Positions 1 to 7,944 of a DNA stretch of 64,000 bases are shown here, piece after piece. This stretch comes from RGIG1902 sp034926865 (lineage in GTDB: Bacteria; Bacillota; Clostridia; Oscillospirales; Butyricicoccaceae), in contig JAYFQP010000013.1 of assembly GCA_034926865.1 (NCBI GenBank), forward strand, positions 47,132-111,131. The letters are read 5' to 3'. Below the pieces are notes generated by a model. It was not told the origin of the DNA. It saw nothing but the letters and a program-made list of their open reading frames with translations, and did not search any database. The translations under genes and the position numbers were made by a program. The first letter of the stretch is position 1; every line of letters starts with the position of its first letter.

Positions 1-840
1 GAGGTGCGGGATATCACCAGAGAACTTGAGGAAAAGGTTATTTCCCCTTTTATAAAATCATATCTTGCCGGCGAAACGCCTAACCCTTGTGTTATTTGTA
101 ATCCGCTTGTCAAGTTTCGCGCGCTGGCTGAAGAGGCTTTTCGCCTTGGGGCACAAAACGTTGCCACCGGGCATTATGCCATAGCGCGTGGGGGGAAGCT
201 TTATCGTTCAGAGAGCCCTAAGGATCAAAGCTATATGCTTTATCGCCTGCCAAAGGATATCATAGATATGTGTGTATTCCCGCTAGGTGAAATAAAGGAT
301 AAATCTGCCACAAGAGCTGTGGCTGAGCGTGCTGGGCTTTCAAGCAGCCGAACTCCTGATAGCATGGAGATATGCTTTGTTCCCGAGGGCAGCCACAGCG
401 AGTTTATAGAAAAGCGTGGTGGCGTGGGAAAAAGTGGAAATTTTGTTGATGTCAACGGAAATATCTTTGGCCCTCATGAGGGCATCCATCGTTATACGGT
501 TGGGCAGCGGCGTGGGCTTGGGATAGCCGCTTGCGGAAGGCTGTATGTAAAATCGATAGATGCGCATACGGGAGATGTGGTTTTAGATTATGATGATCCC
601 AAAGAAAAAACCATATATATTCGCGACATATGTTTTACCGATCCGGAGTACAGTGAGATAGATAGCTTTGAATGCATGGTGAGGGTGCGGCATTCGAAAA
701 GATTTGAAAAGGCAATATGTCGCCCTTCTGAAGGACGAATCGATTTTGAGGTTCCCGCTCGTGCCCCTTCCCCTGGGCAGTCGGCTGTATGTTACGGCAT
801 GGATGGGCAGGTGCTTTGCGGGGGGGTTATAAGAAAATAA
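1..840 (+). CDS. mnmA: tRNA-specific 2-thiouridylase MnmA (5' end outside window)
   Basis: Partial gene: the frame is open from the first base, and the family is usually about 350-370 residues, so roughly the first 80-90 are missing. MnmA adenylates and thiolates U34 of Lys, Glu and Gln tRNAs in the cytoplasm. Both family cysteines are visible: C in NPCVICN (about nt 88-99, the position after the tRNA-contact region) and C in EICFVPEG (about nt 373). ATGHYA and the TVGQRRGLG segment are also typical, and the C-terminal beta-barrel ends GGVIRK. The sulfur donor is normally a cysteine desulfurase, and iscS lies 3.9 kb downstream. The stop is followed directly by a long palindrome. Identification is secure; the start cannot be seen. 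Confidence 0.95.
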   Translation, partial: EVRDITRELEEKVISPFIKSYLAGETPNPCVICNPLVKFRALAEEAFRLGAQNVATGHYAIARGGKLYRSESPKDQSYMLYRLPKDIIDMCVFPLGEIKDKSATRAVAERAGLSSSRTPDSMEICFVPEGSHSEFIEKRGGVGKSGNFVDVNGNIFGPHEGIHRYTVGQRRGLGIAACGRLYVKSIDAHTGDVVLDYDDPKEKTIYIRDICFTDPEYSEIDSFECMVRVRHSKRFEKAICRPSEGRIDFEVPARAPSPGQSAVCYGMDGQVLCGGVIRK

Positions 841-866
841 TTATCCACAGGCTGTGGATAATTATT
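836..866. repeat. Palindrome of two head-to-head DnaA-box-like sequences (element 1), possible mnmA terminator
   Basis: A perfect 14-bp inverted repeat (836-849 and 853-866) with a GGC centre. Its core is TTATCCACA at 841-849 facing TGTGGATAA at 853-861, each a perfect match to the DnaA-box consensus. It overlaps the mnmA stop codon, so it could fold as a terminator, but no clean U-tract follows. The flank at 868-883 (CCCGTCAGAG then CAAAA) recurs after the second element near 4.49 kb, which suggests one dispersed repeat rather than chance. Confidence 0.75.
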
Positions 867-921
867 GCCCGTCAGAGGCAAAAGCCTTATAACGGTATTT
901 TAATAAAAAAGGTGATAAAAA

Positions 922-1704
922 TTGAAGCTTGCCTTAAATGGATACAGCATAAATTACAGCGATAGTGGAACCGGAGGGGAAACGATACTTTTCCTTCACG
1001 GATGGGGTGCACCAATCACGGCATATCGCACGGTCCTGTCATCTCTCGAGCAACGCTACCGTGTAGTGGCATTTGATATGCCGGGAGTTGGAGGTTCCTC
1101 TGAGCCGCCGGTTCCGCTGACGATAGATGATTATATTTTCCTAGCCGAAAACTTTGCACAGGCTGTGGGAATTAAAAAGTGCATCCTTGTTTGCCACAGT
1201 CATGGTGGCAGAGTTGCCATAGGGCTTATGTCTAAGCGTGATTGCCCCGTCAGTATAACGAAGGCCGTATTTATCGATGCGGCCGGGGTTCCGCCCAAAC
1301 GCAGCGTGGGATATTCGCTGAGGCTTGGGCTTTATAAAGCGCTCCGTGTTTTGGGAACAAATAAAATTACTGCCCCATTGTTCGGCGAGGTTTATGAGGT
1401 ACAGCGCGAAAAGCGGTCTTCGGCCGACTATAAGGCGGCTTCGCCCGTTATGCGCAAGACGCTATCAAATGTGGTCTCCGCAGACATGACGCCGTATATG
1501 CCCAATATTTCTGTTCCTGTGCTGTTGGTATGGGGAGAAAAAGATACGGCCACGCCGCTTTGCGACGCAAAAATAATGGAGAGCCTTATCCCCGGCTCGG
1601 GCCTTGCGATAATAAAGGGGGGCAGCCATTTTCCATTTGTCGAGAATTATCCTCAGTTTGATGCTGTTATGCGGGCTTTTCTGCCCGGAGGGGATGGAAA
1701 ATGA
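922..1704 (+). CDS. alpha/beta-fold hydrolase
   Basis: 260 residues, complete. The start is TTG at 922, preceded by AAAGGTG; no ATG fits the conserved N-terminus. The alpha/beta hydrolase fold is shown by the oxyanion-hole motif HGWG (26-29), a nucleophile elbow with Ser93 in CHSHGG (Cys replaces the usual first Gly), Asp208 in WGEKD and His236 in GGSHFP. The substrate cannot be deduced. Its stop overlaps the start of the MurF-like ligase (ATGA, 1701-1704), and Ddl follows, so it is translationally coupled to D-Ala-D-Ala metabolism; an esterase or amidase acting on wall precursors is an inference only. Confidence 0.85.
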   Translation: MKLALNGYSINYSDSGTGGETILFLHGWGAPITAYRTVLSSLEQRYRVVAFDMPGVGGSSEPPVPLTIDDYIFLAENFAQAVGIKKCILVCHSHGGRVAIGLMSKRDCPVSITKAVFIDAAGVPPKRSVGYSLRLGLYKALRVLGTNKITAPLFGEVYEVQREKRSSADYKAASPVMRKTLSNVVSADMTPYMPNISVPVLLVWGEKDTATPLCDAKIMESLIPGSGLAIIKGGSHFPFVENYPQFDAVMRAFLPGGDGK

Positions 1705-3209
1705 TTATATCTCTTTTAAAAGCCCTGTGTTTTCTTCCTTTAGCCTTTTTAGTATTCCGACGCAGCATACATATGTATCAGCTTTGTTCATATCAAAATG
1801 CCTCGTACAAAAAGTATCTTTCTGAAAATATTGCAGAGAGCTTCTCTATAAAACGCTTGCTGCCGCTTGCTTTAACGGAGGCCGGTGTTTTGTGGTTTTG
1901 GCCTATGGCAGTTTTTGGTTCACTTTTGTTTTTTGTAGTCAACCCAATCAGAAAAGGTAAAAAGCCACTTGTTTGGACTGATCGTGTCAAACGCCTTTCA
2001 GTAACGGGGGCCCTGTGCTATCTCGCGTGCTGTGCCGTTATGCCTTTGTTGGGGATTTATGTTCTTTTCATGCCGTATATTGTCATGGCGCTTGCTGCGG
2101 TCAATGCGCCTATAGAAAAGGCCATAGCAGGATGGTATGTAAACGATGCCAAACGGCTACTCAGGGAAAATGAGGCCCTTACAGTTATCGGAATAACCGG
2201 AAGCTATGGCAAAACAAGCACAAAATACTTCTTAAAAGAATTACTCTCAGTACAATATAATGTATATATGACTCCGGGGAATTACAATACTACGCTGGGA
2301 GTTACCCGTGCCATAAGAGAGGGGTTAAAGCCGGTTCATGATATTTTCCTCTGCGAGATGGGCGCACGGCATGTGGGCGACATTTCAGAGCTGTGTCGTT
2401 TTGTAGAGCCTGATATTGGTATAGTGACTTCCATTGGCCCACAACATCTTGAAACATTCGGCAGCTTCGACAACATTATATCTGAAAAGCTTGAGTTATA
2501 CAGGGCAACAAAAGAAAAGGGCGGGGCCTTCTTAAATATGGATAGCCCGGCTATAGCGGCTCAAAGCTATGAGGGGAATATAACGCTCTATGGTACCGGC
2601 CTTGGCTGTGATTACCGTGGCAGCGATATTAAGATTGGTCCTTTTGGCTCGGAGTTTACGATAACCGGCCCCGACGGACAGGGCATGGTATTTAAAACAA
2701 AGCTTCTGGGCAGAGCCAATGTACAGAACATAATTGGGGCGGTGGCTGTCGCAAATAAGCTTGATATACCGATGGCGGAGCTGATTCCTGCCGTGCGCTC
2801 GCTTGAAAGCGTGCCTCATAGGCTGTGTCTTATTTGCGGAGGGGCTGACACATGGTATATAGATGATGCCTACAACAGTAATCCTGAAGGATCAAAGGTT
2901 GCCCTTGAGACGCTTTCAATGTGCGAAGGCATGACAAGGATTATGGTGACACCCGGTATGGTTGAGCTTGGGGAGCTCGAATCCCGTCTCAACTATGAGA
3001 TGGGTACATATGCCGCTTCCTGCTGTGATTATGCGGTTCTGGTTGACAAAAAGAGGGGTGCGGATATAAAATCGGGGCTGATAGAGGGAGGATTCCCTGA
3101 AGAGAAAATATTTTTTACAGACAGCCTTGAAAAAGGGCTTAATTATACAAAAAGCATTGCCGGAAGCAAGATGATCCTCTTGCTCAACGACTTGCCTGAT
3201 CATTATTGA
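1701..3209 (+). CDS. membrane-anchored MurF-like Mur ligase
   Basis: 502 residues. Residues 1-20, 53-80 and 101-132 look like membrane segments, occupying the place where MurF normally carries its UDP-MurNAc-peptide binding domain. From about residue 160 the central and C-terminal Mur ligase domains follow: P-loop GITGSYGKTS (164-173), CEMGARHVGDI, HLETFGS (249-255; MurF has HLEGFGS), and DDAYNSNPEG (388-397; MurF has DDSYNAN). These point to MurF-type D-Ala-D-Ala adding chemistry and ATP use. The gene overlaps the hydrolase by 4 nt and precedes ddl by 21 nt. Function is probably addition of D-Ala-D-Ala or a related dipeptide to a membrane-linked acceptor, but the missing substrate domain makes the exact acceptor unknown. 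Confidence 0.8.
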   Translation: MIISLLKALCFLPLAFLVFRRSIHMYQLCSYQNASYKKYLSENIAESFSIKRLLPLALTEAGVLWFWPMAVFGSLLFFVVNPIRKGKKPLVWTDRVKRLSVTGALCYLACCAVMPLLGIYVLFMPYIVMALAAVNAPIEKAIAGWYVNDAKRLLRENEALTVIGITGSYGKTSTKYFLKELLSVQYNVYMTPGNYNTTLGVTRAIREGLKPVHDIFLCEMGARHVGDISELCRFVEPDIGIVTSIGPQHLETFGSFDNIISEKLELYRATKEKGGAFLNMDSPAIAAQSYEGNITLYGTGLGCDYRGSDIKIGPFGSEFTITGPDGQGMVFKTKLLGRANVQNIIGAVAVANKLDIPMAELIPAVRSLESVPHRLCLICGGADTWYIDDAYNSNPEGSKVALETLSMCEGMTRIMVTPGMVELGELESRLNYEMGTYAASCCDYAVLVDKKRGADIKSGLIEGGFPEEKIFFTDSLEKGLNYTKSIAGSKMILLLNDLPDHY

Positions 3210-3230
3210 CAGAAAGAAGGAGCGACTGTT

Positions 3231-4460
3231 ATGAGTATAAAAGTAGCCGTCATATGCGGCGGCAGCAGTGTCGAGCACGAGGTTTCGGTCATCACGGCTA
3301 TGCAGGCCGCCGCGGCCCTCGACCGGCGCAAATATACGCCGATAGCTCTTTATATCACAAAGGACAACCGGTTTTTTACGGGTGATAACCTCTTGGATAT
3401 CGCCTCCTATAGGGATATCCCCTCGGCTTTAAAAAATGCTATGGAGGTCATACCGGTTCGTTATGAGGGCAAAAGTGTATTGATGTCCTTTCCTCCCAAA
3501 ACCTTTGGCAAAGGCACAGTCATAGAGGTGGACGCCGCACTGACCGCTGTTCATGGCACTAATGTGGAGGATGGGACACTTCAGGGGCTTTTGGAGTACT
3601 GGGGAGTTCCGTACAGTGGCTGTGATGTATGTTCGTCCGCAGTGGGAATGGACAAATGGGTCATGAAATCAGTCTTTAAGGCAGCCGGTATTCCCTGCCT
3701 TGATGGGGTTCTTATAAGACGCAGTTCTTTTTACGGAGATATAGAGTCGGCTATTGAGGAGATCGAAGCAAAAATAGGTTATCCTGTTATCATCAAGCCT
3801 TCAAATCTTGGATCCAGTGTAGGTATAACTAAAGCAAAAGACAGATCCACGCTTGAGGAAGGGCTTGTGACTGCGCTTGGATTTGCAAAGTCGGCTCTTT
3901 GCGAGAGAGCTGTTCAGAATCTCAGAGAGATAAATTGTGCAGTTTTGGGGGACTGCGACGGGGCGAGAGCTTCGGTTACGGAAGAACCCTTAAACGCCAC
4001 AGATTTCCTTACATATCAGGATAAATATCAGAGCGGCGGTGGCGCAAAGGGAACAAAAGCAGAAGGGCCTAAGCTCGGAGGGGCAAAAGGACAAAGCGGC
4101 ATGGCTTCTCTTTCAAGAAAGATCCCCGCAGAGATACCTTCAGAGCTGGAGCAAAGGGTACGCGAGCTTGCAGTAGAGGCTTTTATGGCAATTGGGGCTT
4201 CAGGTGTGGCGAGAGTAGATTTTTTGCTTGATTCGCAAAACGGTGAGCTTTATGTTAACGAGATAAATACGATCCCTGGATCGCTTGCCTTTTACCTTTG
4301 GGAGCCGGCTGGAGTAAGCTTCACTCAGCTCGTGGATGAACTTGTTTCACTTGGGCTAAAAAAGCAGCGTGACGAGAAAAAGCTTTCCTTTTCTTTTGAT
4401 ACCAATTTGCTGGCGACAGCTTCGCTGCCTGGTGGAACAAAAACGGGCGGTAAGCTTTGA
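3231..4460 (+). CDS. ddl: D-alanine--D-alanine ligase
   Basis: 409 residues, longer than the usual 310-370. ATP-grasp enzyme joining two D-Ala for peptidoglycan precursors. Visible motifs: GGSSVEHEVS (10-19), HGTNVEDGTLQG, the IIKPSNLGSS ATP-binding strand, ARVDFLLD, and YVNEINTIPGS with the metal-binding Asn/Glu. The extra length comes mainly from a Gly/Lys-rich insertion at about residues 265-290, just before the conserved SLSRKIPAEIP segment that forms the substrate-closing loop. ATG start with AGAAAGAAGGAGCG upstream. Last gene of the hydrolase - MurF-like - ddl operon. Confidence 0.95.
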   Translation: MSIKVAVICGGSSVEHEVSVITAMQAAAALDRRKYTPIALYITKDNRFFTGDNLLDIASYRDIPSALKNAMEVIPVRYEGKSVLMSFPPKTFGKGTVIEVDAALTAVHGTNVEDGTLQGLLEYWGVPYSGCDVCSSAVGMDKWVMKSVFKAAGIPCLDGVLIRRSSFYGDIESAIEEIEAKIGYPVIIKPSNLGSSVGITKAKDRSTLEEGLVTALGFAKSALCERAVQNLREINCAVLGDCDGARASVTEEPLNATDFLTYQDKYQSGGGAKGTKAEGPKLGGAKGQSGMASLSRKIPAEIPSELEQRVRELAVEAFMAIGASGVARVDFLLDSQNGELYVNEINTIPGSLAFYLWEPAGVSFTQLVDELVSLGLKKQRDEKKLSFSFDTNLLATASLPGGTKTGGKL

Positions 4461-4461
4461 T

Positions 4462-4504
4462 TTATCCACAGCCTGTTGATTAAAAATCCCGTCCAGAGAG
4501 CAAA
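4462..4504 (+). repeat. Dispersed DnaA-box-containing repeat (element 2)
   Basis: TTATCCACA at 4462-4470 is a perfect DnaA-box match. It continues as GCCTGTTGAT, a degenerate version of the right arm of element 1. Further right, CCCGTCCAGAG then CAAAA (4488-4504) parallels the flank of element 1. The repeat lies just after the ddl stop. Confidence 0.6.
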
Positions 4505-4664
4505 ATTAAAATGGAATATAAGGGATAAGTAAAAAATTCTCAGGCTGCATAACTTTGGGGTAAAGCAGAGCTTTGCGTTGCAGCACCTCAAATTTGTCTA
4601 TCCTTTCCCACTTTCATTCGAGAAGATAAAATAGCTGCCTTGATATGAAAGTTCAAATAACCTC

Positions 4665-4693
4665 TTGAAATAAACACCTAAAAGGTGTATATT
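4665..4693 (+). promoter_or_regulatory. iscS-iscU promoter with perfect inverted repeat
   Basis: -35 TTGAAA (4665-4670), 17-nt spacer, -10 TATATT (4688-4693), 40 nt before the iscS start. The spacer holds a perfect inverted repeat, ACACCT-AAA-AGGTGT (4674-4688), whose right arm touches the -10. A regulator bound here would block RNA polymerase. Rrf2-family regulators of Fe-S or cysteine genes are a reasonable guess, but none is encoded in the window. Confidence 0.6.
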
Positions 4694-4732
4694 GTGATTG
4701 AAAGTACAGCAGCCAAAAGGAGTGATATAAAA

Positions 4733-5899
4733 ATGGACAAGATGTTTGTTTACGCGGATAATGCAGCCACAACAAGGGTGGATCCCCGCGTCAGAGATAA
4801 AATGCTGCCACACTTCTGTGAGGGCTATGGCAACCCGTCTTCGCTTTATAAATTGGGAAGAGATGCAAAGGTAGCTATCGAAGAGGCCAGAAAAAATGTG
4901 GCCGCCGTTATGAACGCAGAGCCGTCAGAGATATTTTTCACATCGGGCGGAACAGAAGCCGATAACTTTGCCCTGAGGGGCATGATGCATTCCCGCCAGG
5001 CCAATGGGAAAAAGCACCTGATAACAACAGTCATTGAGCATCCCGCCATTTTGGAGACTTGCAAGTCTCTTGAAAAGGAGGGTTACAGGGTTACAAGGCT
5101 TCCTGTAGACAAGCACGGGCTTGTAGACCTTAAGGTTCTTGACCAGGCTATATGCGATGATACGTTGCTCGTTTCGGTCATGTCGGCAAATAACGAAATC
5201 GGAACTATCGAGCCTATAGCCGAAATAGGTACATTATGCCGTAACAGAGGTGTGTTTTTTCATACCGATGCCGTGCAGGCTTACGGCCATATCCCACTTG
5301 ATGTAAAAGCTATGAAGATAGATTTGCTCTCTCTTTCAGGGCATAAGATAAACGGCCCGAAGGGTGTGGGGGCAATATATATACGTTCGGGAGTAATGCC
5401 TGAAGCCTTTGTTACAGGCGGGGGGCAGGAGCGCAACCGCCGCAGTGGAACGGAAAATGTTCCCGGCATAGTCGGCCTTGGCGAGGCCGCAAGACTAAAA
5501 GGCCTTGAGATGCCGGAGGAAAGTTCCAGAGTAAGGGCGCTTTCACAAAGGCTTATTGAAGGAGTTTTGAAGATACCACAGACAATACTCACGGGACATC
5601 CCACGAACAGGCTTCCCGGGAACTGCAGCTTTGCTATTGCCGCAATTGAGGGTGAGAGCTTGGTGTTGTATCTTGACGATATGGGAGTCTGCGCCTCTAC
5701 AGGTTCTGCCTGCTCTACCGGTTCTTTAGACCCTTCGCATGTGCTTATGGGCATAGGGCTTTCCCATGAGGTGGCGCATGGTTCACTCAGAATGACACTT
5801 GGAAGGTTCACAACAGATGCTGAGGTAGATCATATACTTGAAGTTCTTCCTCACATTGTGGACAGGCTCAGGGCTATGTCACCAGTATGGCATGGATGA
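4733..5899 (+). CDS. iscS: cysteine desulfurase (IscS/NifS family)
   Basis: 388 residues from the ATG at 4733, chosen because AGGAG lies 10 nt upstream; an in-frame GTG at 4685 lies inside the promoter. PLP enzyme that takes sulfur from L-Cys as a persulfide. It shows YADNAATT at the N-terminus, TSGGTEADN, the PLP-binding Lys205 in SGHKINGPKG, and the catalytic Cys327 in STGSACSTGS, a short-loop arrangement typical of IscS/NifS. Followed after 34 nt by iscU, so it feeds the scaffold; it can also supply MnmA. Identification is firm. Confidence 0.95.
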   Translation: MDKMFVYADNAATTRVDPRVRDKMLPHFCEGYGNPSSLYKLGRDAKVAIEEARKNVAAVMNAEPSEIFFTSGGTEADNFALRGMMHSRQANGKKHLITTVIEHPAILETCKSLEKEGYRVTRLPVDKHGLVDLKVLDQAICDDTLLVSVMSANNEIGTIEPIAEIGTLCRNRGVFFHTDAVQAYGHIPLDVKAMKIDLLSLSGHKINGPKGVGAIYIRSGVMPEAFVTGGGQERNRRSGTENVPGIVGLGEAARLKGLEMPEESSRVRALSQRLIEGVLKIPQTILTGHPTNRLPGNCSFAIAAIEGESLVLYLDDMGVCASTGSACSTGSLDPSHVLMGIGLSHEVAHGSLRMTLGRFTTDAEVDHILEVLPHIVDRLRAMSPVWHG

Positions 5900-5933
5900 T
5901 ACAAGATAAAAATAGAAACAGGAGGATAAATAT

Positions 5934-6392
5934 ATGCTTTATTCCGAAAAGGTAATGGACCATCTGGCGAACCCCAGAAATGTCGGCGAGCTTGAGAATG
6001 CCAATGCCGTAGGTGAGGTGGGAAACCTTAAGTGCGGAGATATAATGAAGATCTACATGCGCATAGAAGATAACATTATCAAAGATATTACGTTTAAAAC
6101 TTTTGGCTGCGGTGCCGCTATTGCTACGTCATCTATGGCAACAGAGATGGTAAAGGGAAAAACGGTTGAAGAGGCTCTTGAGCTTACGAACAAGGCTGTT
6201 ATGGAGGCTCTGGATGGCCTGCCCCCCGTAAAGGTGCACTGTTCTGTGCTGGCGGAGGAAGCGATACAGGCTGCTTTGGCAGATTATTATAAACGACAGG
6301 GCATTGATCCTTCCCCTATCATCGGTTGTTCGCATGACTGTGCTAACTGCTGTGAGCACGATCATCACGAGACGCCGGCTGACGAGAAATAA
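5934..6392 (+). CDS. iscU: Fe-S cluster assembly scaffold (IscU/NifU-N type)
   Basis: 152 residues. Assembles Fe-S clusters using sulfur from IscS. The three scaffold cysteines are in place: Cys34 in LKCGD (with Asp36), Cys59 in FGCGAAIATSS and Cys103 in VHCSVLAEEA. Beyond the family core there is a C-terminal tail, from about residue 130, rich in Cys and His (CSHDCANCCEHDHH), which could bind extra metal; similar tails occur in clostridial homologues. AGGAGG lies 9-14 nt before the ATG. A terminator follows. Confidence 0.95.
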   Translation: MLYSEKVMDHLANPRNVGELENANAVGEVGNLKCGDIMKIYMRIEDNIIKDITFKTFGCGAAIATSSMATEMVKGKTVEEALELTNKAVMEALDGLPPVKVHCSVLAEEAIQAALADYYKRQGIDPSPIIGCSHDCANCCEHDHHETPADEK

Positions 6393-6430
6393 GAGAGAGC
6401 AAAATCCTGTTTTTTGCTATAGTTTAAATA

Positions 6431-6470
6431 AAAAAATCCCCGGCTTTCAAATAGAGGCAGGGGATTTTTT
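6431..6470. terminator. Bidirectional terminator between iscU and the SARP regulator
   Basis: AAAAAATCCCC (6431-6441) pairs with GGGGATTTTTT (6460-6470), giving an A/U-flanked stem usable from both strands. It sits between convergent genes. Confidence 0.8.
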
Positions 6471-6535
6471 ATTATGTATTTTATTTAAGTATCTGAAAAG
6501 GGTAATAAAAACATGGGGTTTGAGCGACGCAAGGG

Positions 6536-7750
6536 TTATCTTGCCATTTTTTGTGAAAGGCTGCTTATGCCGTCGGGAGTCAAAGGCTGAAGGCTGTATT
6601 TAAGGGAGAGGATACTTTTGGGGTTTTGCAGCTTAAATGTACGCAGTATCCGATCCATAACCATAACAGAGTTTTCATATGATGCTGAAGGAAGCATTAT
6701 TAAGAACTGAGAAACACTGAACCTGGAAAACACATCTCCTCTTCTCAGCGAGGTGCCGATTGCTTCCTTTAGTTTAGGCATAGACTTATTGAGCTGCTTT
6801 TGCTGAGGCTTGCCTCCGCGGGTATCTGTTAGGGAAAGCAAGCAGATATGTATGGTGGCTCCTGTTCTTGCAATAGTACGCATATTAAGATAATAGATGT
6901 CTTTAAAAATTGCGTATTCACAATAGAAGGCGCCAGGGCTGTAATTTTCCTTGAGGTCTTCTTTTATGACTGAAAGATCCATTTGAGAGCTTTTGGTGAC
7001 AGCGATTATTTCCTTGTAGAGATCAGTAAGCTTTTCGCTGGGGTTTACCCCAAAGCGGCTGAAGAACATGTCGGTAACATAATTGTAATGCTGAAGGGCC
7101 TGTTGCTGCTCTCCGGTCTTGTAAAGAGAAAGAATAAGCCAATAATGAAGTTCTTCATCATAGGGATCAATTCCGGTGGCTTTTTGACATATCGCAATTA
7201 TTTCAGTATAAAGACTGTCTGCGCTGAGCATATTTACAGCCTGATGGGCGGCCTGAAGATACTGTGAATGATAATATGTAGCAAGAGGTACGGCCCAGGG
7301 CTCAAGAGCGGTTTTTGGCAAAAAATCGCCTTTATAAAGATTTAGAGCAGTCTTGAGGTATTCAAGCCGCTTTGGGCCATCGGTCTGACCTGCCTTTTTT
7401 ATGAGATTTTCAAACACTTCGGTATCGACAGTGACTTCCAGTTCATTATTCCAGGAGCAGGCTCCTCTCCGGTAAACAAGCATTTCCTTACCGCCGATAT
7501 AGTTGAGTTCTTCCAGAACTGCACGTACTCGGTATATTAAGGTTTTAAGGGTATTTGCCGGGTTTTCAATATCGTCTTCCGGCCATAGCAGCTCTATAAG
7601 CTCGTTTTGAGAGATTTCTCTGCCGCGAAACGCCACGAGATATTCTAGGAGCGTCCATAGCTTTTTTGACCTGCTGGAGGAATCGTTGATCGTTTTTCCA
7701 CCATAGGAAATGGAAAACTCGCCCAACATATTTATTCTTAAGGCGTCCAT
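6536..7750 (-). CDS. SARP/BTAD-type transcriptional regulator with degenerate GGDEF-like C-terminus
   Basis: 404 residues. Residues 1-95 form an OmpR-type winged helix (MLGEFSISYGG, LLEYLVAFRGREISQNELIELLWP). Residues about 100-245 are the helical bacterial transcriptional activator domain (YKGDFLP, DPYDEELHYWLILSLYKTG, TDLYKEI). Residues about 275-385 resemble a GGDEF fold: LRRGDVFSRF then SVSQF (345-349) where GGDEF would stand, then LIMLP, so cyclase activity is not expected. Start ATG at 7750 with GGGGGTG upstream. Divergent from the hypothetical gene at 7945, a likely target. The signal it senses is unknown. Confidence 0.85.
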   Translation of the reverse strand: MDALRINMLGEFSISYGGKTINDSSSRSKKLWTLLEYLVAFRGREISQNELIELLWPEDDIENPANTLKTLIYRVRAVLEELNYIGGKEMLVYRRGACSWNNELEVTVDTEVFENLIKKAGQTDGPKRLEYLKTALNLYKGDFLPKTALEPWAVPLATYYHSQYLQAAHQAVNMLSADSLYTEIIAICQKATGIDPYDEELHYWLILSLYKTGEQQQALQHYNYVTDMFFSRFGVNPSEKLTDLYKEIIAVTKSSQMDLSVIKEDLKENYSPGAFYCEYAIFKDIYYLNMRTIARTGATIHICLLSLTDTRGGKPQQKQLNKSMPKLKEAIGTSLRRGDVFSRFSVSQFLIMLPSASYENSVMVMDRILRTFKLQNPKSILSLKYSLQPLTPDGISSLSQKMAR

Positions 7751-7944
7751 TCGTTTTCACCCCCATAAAACCATATCTATCTATAATTAATAAACATTAT
7801 ACAGGTAATATAGCCTTTTTGCAACTTAAATTACTGTTTGGTGCAGATAATGCCTTGTAAAATGAAAAAAAGATGCATATGTAACTGTGTTGTGACTTTA
7901 ACATGATATTCTTGCCTTGGATAAGAAAAAAAGGTGGTGAAGCC

